A stretch of DNA of 64,000 nucleotides, taken from positions 827,379 through 891,378 of the forward strand of contig WBVU01000019.1 of the NCBI GenBank assembly GCA_009192285.1, given 5' to 3'. Shown here piece by piece: positions 55,683 through 64,000 of this stretch. Every line of letters starts with the position of its first letter. Position 1 is the stretch's first letter. The stretch is from Morchella semilibera. Taxonomy: Eukaryota > Ascomycota > Pezizomycetes > Pezizales > Morchellaceae. The position numbers were made by a program, and so were the translations under genes. Under the pieces are notes generated by a model. That model did not search any database. It saw only the letters and a program-made list of their open reading frames with translations, and had not been told where the DNA came from.

Positions 55683-57125
55683 TCGAACTCTAGACTCGCA
55701 ATGCTTATACCATTTAGGAGAAAATAATCAGCTCCAGATATGCCGACATTTTTTTTTTTTTGAGTTTCATTACTCTAGGGCCGGTGATTTCGCTCAATAC
55801 AATATCAATCCTCCTAGAAATTCGGCATTCGGGATACTCTTTCTGGAATGCACTTTGGGTGAAAGCGGCGCTAGCGAATTTTCCGAGTACATGTATGTAT
55901 CTCCGGTACTCCGTTGTCTTCTAGCTGCTACCTGCCGTGCCGGGGAGGCGGTTCAACTCAAGAAGGACTAAGTAAGTTGCGTACACCCCTTCATACGGTA
56001 TATGTATACCGTCGGACGTATCCGTTTAACAATAGAGCTTTTGCGCGGGTGTGGTTGCAATGTATAGCCCCTGGCCGCTGCATATCCTTATCGATAACTA
56101 TAACCCTAACCCCGAGGGTGGTGACCGTCTCCTATGTCAGTGCCATGAATCCCACACGAGTATTCAAACTTGGTCCTTCTTCTTTGAAAGTCCTGACCCT
56201 ACTATCTACCCATCAAGCTTTTTCACTTAAATCCAACTTTTGATTATTGACTTTTTATGCCTACTTCTGTGCAGCCTGAATCCACTAATACAACAAGGTA
56301 CATTCGATTTATTCTTCTTGTTCCCTAACACGAGAGAATGAAATAGGGGAGTTCGATACGTGAGCTGAATATAAGTGCAATTTCGAAAACTATAGTTACA
56401 TGTACTTACATAGTAACTGGAAACTAGACGCCCTGCAAGCTCTTCAGCCCTTCTCGGGGTGTCCCAGACTTACTTGAATTTGGTGCAAATAGAGACTTTT
56501 AGCCACGGGTGTGAAAGGCAACGAACAAACAAAAAAGTGTTAATTCTCAGGACAAGCACGCTGCATGCGTTAACATAATCATAGCCCACATGGGGGCTCA
56601 CAATTACTCTCATCGGGAAACTTAGGCACAAGGATTGAGTATATCTCCATGCGTATCTTTATCAACTCTTGCAGTCGAAAATACCACGCATCCTACTTTC
56701 ATCTAACTTGCATGTCCTGGGAGTCTTGGGAATAAACAACTTTTAGTCTGTTAATGGCTAACAGCATCTACCGCAAAATCTAAGAAGGATTATTTACACT
56801 AGAACTTGCAATTGCAGATTGCCGTTTACAGATGGGCTCTATATCTAGTGGTTGGCCTATACCCCTTCTGTCTCGCAACGAATTTTTGCTAATATGTCAG
56901 TCCAAGCTCAACAATGTACACATGCAGTCGAGCGGCGGTGGTCCTTCCTACGATTCCACCTCGGGTTCCCAAAGCACCAATCATATTCCTCATATGCACT
57001 TCCGGCAATCCAAGTACAGAATAGCTCAATCATGAAGTACTGTGATTTTCCCTTCATCTACCAACGGGCCAAGAGCGCTCTCTGGATTCGAGTAACACTG
57101 CTAATGTGCACATCTAGAGGCTATT

Positions 57126-57604
57126 TACAGCCGCCTCCGCAAAGTTTTGGCACCTCTAGTCTTGAAGCTCATGAGTTCAAATCGTGATATTGCGGGTTGT
57201 CAAAATTCCTTGGACGCCTGATGCAAGGCGCGCCTCCAACAAAAAATAGACAAAACTCCATTTCAAGACCGTCGAGCTGATTACCGGTATTAACTAGGCT
57301 GGCGAGTATTTCATAAACTTCTTGCAAAAATTTAGGACTGTCTGTGGCTTATTTTGGGCTGTTAATCCGTAGCATTATAGCCGTTAACGTTGCGTCCGGA
57401 TAATAAATTTTGACAAACCGCAATATAAACTAAACAACGTCCGGATATGAGTGACTGCAAAGACAATTTATAGTTACATATCCCTATACTGCCGTCTATC
57501 ACAACCTTCGCAACCCTATCTTTCGAGGAAGGGACTGAAATATTTTGTTTGTTGTAATCGCGGATGTTTTTACAGGGTGCCGAAACTTTGCGGACGCGGC
57601 TGTA
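57126..57604. mobile_element. 479-bp MITE with Tc1/mariner-like ends
   Basis: TIRs TACAGCCGCCTCCGCAAAGT (left) and TACAGCCGCGTCCGCAAAGT (right, inverted) are each followed by TT-GGCACC. TTTACAG at both ends includes the TA target. The ends resemble those of 43226 and 51607, but the interior is different. There is no transposase. Confidence 0.8.
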
Positions 57605-58583
57605 AACCCCACCATGGAGCACTATCTTCTTGAACCCCATTGTTGGCTCTACTTTCTAGTGCAATCATTAAGCCTGCTGCATAGCTAATTATAAGTGAAG
57701 CGGCGTTCCTGCATCGGGTCCGCAATAGACATATCGGCGCCTCGATCTACTATATATCTGGTTCTGCTGAATCCCCCCCCCCTCCCTTTTCCTCTCTGCA
57801 GCATAGTGAAGCGCTGTCTTACCAGAAATAAAACTCAACTGTCTACCCCTCTTTAGAGTAGATATTCCATAGTACGGCGGTCCCGACACCTACAAGCTAC
57901 AAGTGAGGTGAAAAGTGCTGTCCTCCCCCTTAATATATCTTCCACCGTTTAACTTATGTGCTGGCATTCTTCTCAACCAATACTTCTTCAACTTAGATAG
58001 CGCTTACACTGCCTCCTCGTAAAGCCCTAGCCTTTTGTGATTGTTGGCTGTGTTGATTTTACCTAGTGCGTTGTTGTGGGGAGTGGCTACTTCGATCCTT
58101 TTTCCTCCAACGCATAAAGTAATGTAATGGGACAAATGTTTTGACAGATTACACCCTTGATAACGGGAGTAGTCATGTCTTGTCACTCGAATCTGGCACT
58201 CATGATCAACCACAGCCGGAAGGTCCCACATCTCGGAGGAGTATAGGTACTTGCCCCAAGAACCGATGACTTTGAAAGAAAAAGACCCTTGCTATTTCTA
58301 TGAAGGTGGAATGTTTTGGGTTTGTTTGAGTGGTTACTTCAGGTAACCAAACGTTAAACATGTCCAACTGCTACTCTACCATCTCTCTCTACCACAGGGC
58401 TCTCAGCGCCGGCCGGCACCCAAAATCACTGAAAGCACAGCCGTGATATATATTCTTCATGGGGTACGCCAGATAAGGGTGGTCTGTTAAATAGCGATAT
58501 GTAATATAATATTGCTATCTAAACAATCTTGTTTTTGCTTAACATACCTCCGCCTTTACCGTTAGGCCGCTATATATGGTTGA

Positions 58584-58957
58584 GTGCACCCAGGGTGTTG
58601 GAAAGTGATGCACACTTTGACTTAACAACGCCTAAATACACCTAAATACACCAACTGAAAATACCTTCTAGGTGGGGTTTCGAGTATATATTCCCTCTCT
58701 TATTACCTGGAATATATCTAGAACTATCTAGATACTCAATGTTTACTTTATAGGGAAGAAGTCACTTTAAGGTAGTAAAAATGAGTGGTAAAGGTCACAG
58801 AAAATTAGAATTGATAACAGACTCCTTTTTTTTTAGTCCCTGGTCACAATATGTATCTCAACGCTCATATTTACCTGGAAATGATCGCATGTGGTATGTA
58901 ACCCTCTGGCAGTTGATAAATTATGAAATGTGCATCACTTTCCGACACCTTGAGTAC
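58584..58957. mobile_element. 374-bp MITE, CGGAAAGTGATGCACATT family, copy 2
   Basis: The left end GTGCACCCAGGGTGTTGGAA and inverted right end GTACTCAAGGTGTCGGAAAG share AAAGTGATGCACA with the copy at 15195-15576. The outer right end contains a TACATGTA palindrome. Confidence 0.75.
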
Positions 58958-61900
58958 ATGTAATATGTAGTAGGCTCCCAATACGACAAACAGCAGCCAT
59001 CTGCGAAAGATTGAATCCGACTCGCTGAGCATCTTCATTATGTAGATCGACGAACACTCCCATTTTCTTTGAACGGGTTTTAATCCTAGATTTTTGGCTA
59101 GTTTCTCAATAGTTAGAAACCCGCACGCATAGGGAAGAAACAAACTATCTCCCGATCTCTGGACGACGCCCTTCTACAATACTACGATCCTCGGAGCCTC
59201 CCTCCGGCGTGCAAAAAACCCATACATACAGGATATTGCCATCTAGTGATGATCTGCGCCCCTCTGACCTATAATGAGAAACTGTAGGCCATATTCCAGT
59301 ATGGTAGATTTTTCCTAGGCGCATATATGTGGCGCTCGCATCGTACGCAAATTAAAAAACCTCTTTCCGGACGTAGTACTTAGCCATTCTCCTGTGACTG
59401 GGTTGACCTACTCATATATAGTTGCCATGAGGATACACCAGTATGTTTCATCCATTGTTATATAAGAACTGTCTATTGTTTGTTATAGCCGAATTAATGA
59501 ACTAACAAAAAGAAAAAGAAAACTGTCTATCGTCATGTGGGGGTTCGATTGATCAAGTCTACTCTGTCTTCTCTTAAAAAAAGCTTAAATAACAAGCTGC
59601 ATACAGTTAATGAACTAAACAAAAAAAGGTTAAAAGAAAAACCCGGTTTAATGGGACCGAGTGACGGTCTGTGATTCCCACACTACTCTAGAGTAGTATT
59701 CTGACAACCCCAGCACAGGGGGGCGTTAATGCCGGAAAATTAGCCATGTGGGTATATTCAAGCCAGAATGGCTCTAAGAACTCACTCGTTCCCGGGTGGA
59801 CGGTTTTCGTGCTTTAGGAAATGCCAACAAAAAAGCGGGTGGAGTTGACATCCATCTAGAACGTTGTATTAGGTGTTAATTTGCAGTTTACATCCATAGC
59901 TAGAGCTATAAAAAATATGGTCATTTGAAAAAGGGGGAAGAAAAAAAAGTAGAAAAAAAAAACGAAGTCGTCACTTGGATGGCTTTTAATTTCAAAGAGT
60001 CCATATTATAGCCACAGAGAAATTTGACGGGCTCCTAACTAGGTCCACTACTATAACATTGCACGTACAGCTGGCCGAGACTCGTCGAAATACAGACCCT
60101 GAAACGGACATATGTATTATTTTTGGAATCATGTCATTCATTTGCTCCAGGTACAGAATGTTGCACACACGTAGACTATGTATGATATAGGGACGAAATA
60201 ATACAAATACTGTTTCACATGTGAAATTTTAGCCCATATACTGTCTCGCAATTATATATACTGATCATATACTACCTCACAACTATATCTACGCATGTAC
60301 GCAACTACAGTTTGAGCTTTGAGGCTCGATTTTAGGTTAGTCATATATTAATTACATTATATTATGTCGGCTTCTTTATGTGGATACCTCATGTCATTGA
60401 TGGAAACTTATTCGGCTTCATCAAGCGCTCAAGCCCCAAAACGCGCGACACCTTAAGATTTCACTGCAAGCCTTTGGGCCCTTATCATCACATTCATGAC
60501 GTCGTTTTACAATAGCTCTGCGCACTAGTCAAACTAAATACCATAATATGTAAAACTGGTGTAGGCTAGGTTTAGCGCTGGGGAAGCAACTTGTACCACA
60601 GTGGTAAGAGGTTTGAGGCCTGCCTGCATGTTATCTGGAGAGGGTTTTCAGAGGAACGGTCCACATGACTGAGAAACATTGCGTCTTAATTTCGGAATCG
60701 CGAAGATCGAGCCTAACGCATGTTCGAATTTATCCGTGAATCTCGCATATGATCGGGCCGATCTCACAGTATTGAGATAAGGTATTATTATGGCCACTGT
60801 CTGAACACCTGCCGCTCAACGGAAGGCCCCATGCAGTGATCGAGAGCATGTAGGGACTGACGAGGCTGAAGTTACACAAAGCCGAGGAGTCTCATGCCAC
60901 CCTCTAATCACACTTGATCACCCTATGGAGCAGGGGGCAGGCTTCAAAGGTGTAGTAGGTCCCGTAAATAGCTGTCCAGTATGAGGACGGTCCTGTCAGA
61001 AACCTCAACACGTCCCTAGCGAGGATGGCTGTTCTTTTGTTTTTACTGGTCCCAAGCTCGATCCATTGAGCTGGCTTAGTCTTCCATATCCGCTTTAGCT
61101 TACTATCAACTCTAGTTACTCTATGAGTTTAGATAGGATGAATGGCCGGAACATGATGACGAGTACCAATGTAGCCTGTCTATCCTGAAACATGGGCGTT
61201 CCGCCAAGGGTGGCAGCAGCGGGAGGGAAGCATAGGCCGTATAATACCTGGGCCAGCCGGTGTCTCAGTCAGTATTGCTTGATATGACTGTGACTACTCC
61301 ATGGATTCTACTCTCAATATCCAAATCATGTTCCTCAACACCATGATCATGCCTGTGTAGCACATTATTCTCTTTTCGTATACGCGGTTAACAGCGCTTT
61401 AGTATGCTATCTTTAGAGTACGAAACCCCACTCATTTGTTATAATTTCGGTGACCGTGGTGCTTGTGCTTGTGTGCTTGCCTAGAATAAGGGAAACGGCT
61501 CAGTTTTCGTTCAGAGCCTCCCTGACTAAAATAAATGATATATGATGGCCTGTGTGCCTATCTTCCTTATAGTAGAGAAGGTTTCTTTCAAAGGGACACC
61601 TAAAAATTTAGTGTTAGATACTGGATGAACTCCAGGAAAATTCTGAGATATGAGGAGGCTCCAGAAATGTCCTAACCAATCGTTTGGAAGAGGGTATGCA
61701 ATGGGCGCAACCTGTTCAATAACCATGAAAAGTACCTTGGGAAATATTTGACACTGCGCGCAACTTTATTGATTTCACTGCTGCATGTAGGGTGAGGCCA
61801 GGATAGGTTTGGAACTTTGTTTTGTTCGCCTCTATAGCCTCTCTTTCCCACACTTCCATTTGTTTCTCTTTTAATACCATCTTCCTTATATCGAAGATAC

Positions 61901-62501
61901 TGATATCCATAGGACTAATTCTATGGTTCTCGAGGCGACTGAAGGCTGGAAGGAGAACCATTAGTTTAGCTTAGTTTAGCTTGAAGCCCCTGTAGGCCTG
62001 ATAAATGTATTTACTGTGTAACCAGGAAATCGGGGAGCGGTATGACGCACGGGAAATGTTAACCGCTCGTTTGGCGTTCAGACGCCTCCTCCTCAAGCTA
62101 ATGCCGATTATGTGGGTAAATATCCACGACCAGGCCTGGACCAGCTGAGGCCATTTGCTCTACAGATTATACTGCTCTGAAAGCTTCTTTGCCATATTGT
62201 TTCCGCTAGATTAATTAAATCCTTGTGCTATGACGCACCACGCCATGAATTGAAAGTGCAGTATTTGTTTATGGTTTCTAGTCGATCATCAATACTGAAA
62301 ATACTGCCTCACTTTGTGTCTAAAATGTGCAGAGTTCCTTCACAGTAATTTTGTACTAATAATCGTCAGCGGAAGGGTAACACTCTAATTACGAGATCAA
62401 GAGGATAGAGTACTCGCGCGGCCGATTTAGAACTACCAGAAATGGCAGGAAGCGTGGTGGGCTACTTGGCAATCCGTAAGGACTCACGACGTGTATTTTG
62501 C

Positions 62502-62608
62502 TACTCGGGTCAGGCAAGAAGAACCTAAACATCATTTTTCTAGTAGTAACCAATTTGACCCCTGCTAGCACTTTTTTATGTTCAAGTTCTTCTTACGTGA
62601 CCCGAGTA
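62502..62608. repeat. 107-bp inverted-repeat element
   Basis: TACTCGGGTCAGGCAAGAAG faces the inverted TACTCGGGTCACGTAAGAAG. The arms continue AACCTAAACAT / AACTTGAACAT. Single copy here. Confidence 0.7.
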
Positions 62609-63169
62609 CACAGTTTCCCTCCTCCCACCCCCCTTTTAAAACGTGACTTCAGTCCGGCAGCGCGAGTAAGTCTTGTAATGTTGTGGCCTGGGAGTACCAA
62701 TAAGTAATTCTTCGCCGATGCAACAACCCGCCCGTAGTTCAGGGTCATGTACGGTTCTAAATCGGGTGGAAAATCCGTAAAGCGATGTAATCACCGTATC
62801 AAGGGAATCCTTAATTTCAATCGATTCGATTGATCAGTGGCATGCAGATAGGTTCCCAGGGGCAAGTAAGTTCAAGTTGATAGGCCGATATTGAAGGCTT
62901 GACATTAAACAACCCGGGGAATTGAATGGCGACCGAGGACTCGGTAGCAGTACCTCCTTCGAGTCATGTTAGCAAGTATTTAAAGGTATTAGAGCCCATT
63001 CCACCTACCAAGTCAATCGAGCATGAGGACCTTAATTGAGGAGGCACGGAGTCATTCCAAAGATACTCGACCGATCGCCTACGAATAGCGAGCGATAGTC
63101 CCCTAAAGGAACCTCTGTCTAAATACCACCCCAGCGATGCGAGACCCCCATCGCTTTCGGGGCCGGTAT

Positions 63170-63236
63170 TATATCCCCTCTGCTGTTTTCAAGGTCGTCT
63201 GGGTGCTTGCCACAAGGTCTCGGTGCCCCTAAAAGA
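63170..63236 (+). repeat. Dispersed repeat, copy 2
   Basis: ATATCCCCTCTGCTGTTTTC, CTTGCCA and TCTCGGTGCCCC in the same order as at 16300-16370, with about eight extra bases between blocks. Confidence 0.5.
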
Positions 63237-64000
63237 ATCGTACTGGTTGGAATTTATGCCCACAGGATTCCACCCTCGATTGCTCTATTATGAGTGACGT
63301 ATGACGTGACGCGTGAATGTGCGCACGTGCCCCGAAAAAAAAAATGTATGGTCGAAGTATGGAGGGGTGTGGGGCCGCGGGGCTGCGGGGTTGTAAGGCG
63401 TTGCAAACTTATGTCCGCCACCTGTTATCCAGAGCTACATACATGTAGTGATTCGGAGTTAATTTTCAACAGCCGTACTCTGTTTAACCAGGCCTACCAG
63501 TGTCAATAGACCTTTTAAAAAAAGATCGGCAAATAAAAAGATCAGCATCTACCAGCCGGAGTTAGTAGGTATGATATTTCCTATGCCACTCACAGAGGCC
63601 ACTATCATGGTATGTATCAAAAGTAAAACCTTGCGAGCATGGTTATTGACTGCGTTTACCTGATCATACCAACCAAGTATGGCAGGTAGAGGATTATCTT
63701 TTTTTTCGCCGATCTTTTTTTTCTACAAACGACGGTGGCTTAAAAGGTCTAATGTAGCCATTTACCTACACGTAATTACAAAAACCTTATTCACAAGATC
63801 AGAACGGTAAACCTTTATAGTTATGGCAATCGGAGGGAGTATGAAATACATATAAGTACTGCATTGGCACAGAGCACCGACTTGGATCGGAATATACTAC
63901 TACATGGCCATGAGATGGCCAGCCACAGGGAACTCTACCCGCTTCTCCGTGGGCTTGGGTTTCCCTATATATCAACCACCAGTATGATTCATCGACACCA

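Larger units (their letters stand above)
50058..57125. other. Gene-poor stretch with small inverted repeats
   Basis: Elements at 50831, 51607, 53673 and 55582 are listed separately. A weak ORF lies at 51050-51325. C runs occur near 53617 and 55180. Otherwise I see no gene. Confidence 0.4.
57605..64000. other. Gene-poor stretch
   Basis: Apart from the MITE at 58584, the hairpin at 62502 and the dispersed repeat at 63170, I see no supported feature. Short tandem units (CTAAATACAC twice near 58632, TTAGCTTAG near 61968) and A-rich runs at 59930-59965 are present. Confidence 0.4.

Overview
The window looks like gene-poor, repeat-rich DNA from a filamentous ascomycete fungus. The evidence is short introns (46-63 bases, GT...AG, one with a clear CTAAC branch site), chromodomain-bearing Ty3/gypsy retrotransposons, a pogo-type DNA transposon and many small TA-flanked inverted-repeat elements. 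A transposon-inflated Pezizomycete genome (truffle/morel type) would fit, but that is inference. There are no rRNA or convincing tRNA genes, no CRISPR array and no bacterial-style operons.

Layout. (1) 1-18.6 kb: almost gene-free, with MITE-like elements (2.1-2.7, 7.7, 8.7, 13.4, 14.7, 15.2 kb), one C2H2-like zinc-finger gene with a probable frameshift (5.8-6.6 kb), one candidate secreted protein (10.4 kb) and a pogo-derived MITE (10.9 kb). (2) 18.6-34.2 kb: one nested transposon stack. A 2.2-kb pogo element (TIRs at 18646 and 34242, TA target site) has its transposase split by a solo LTR (19532-20301) and by a 12.6-kb gypsy chromovirus, 'element 1' (21417-34024, target duplication TCCTC). The gag gene of element 1 is split again by a third-family solo LTR (32797-33285, duplication GTATG) and by a complete 5.9-kb chromovirus, 'element 2' (26524-32409, duplication CGCGG). 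LTR divergence agrees with the order: about seven differences between the two LTRs of element 1, one between those of element 2. (3) 34.2-64 kb: again gene-poor, with two more zinc-finger paralogs (36.3-37.1 and 49.5-50.1 kb), a single-pass membrane protein (41.75-42.8 kb), a few weak ORFs and more MITEs.

How parts work together. Both gypsy elements encode protease, reverse transcriptase, RNase H, DD35E integrase and a chromodomain in the -1 frame relative to the upstream gag-position ORF. Each carries the same heptamer (G TTA AAA), a 5-6 base spacer and a hairpin around the gag stop codon. The hairpin stems differ in sequence, which points to a programmed -1 frameshift. Each also has a primer-binding site complementary over 10 bases to its own LTR transcript, and the two 10-mers differ but stay complementary. 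That is the hallmark of Tf1/sushi-type self-primed reverse transcription. The pogo element and the 10.9-kb MITE share terminal repeats and an 18-base iterated subterminal motif, so they look like an autonomous/non-autonomous pair; the autonomous copy here is now dead.

The most unusual signals are the covarying self-primer/PBS pairs and frameshift hairpins, the gag-position ORF of element 2 (coiled coil, no CCHC knuckle, unrelated to the gag of element 1), and strong enrichment of the palindrome TACATGTA outside the transposon stack.
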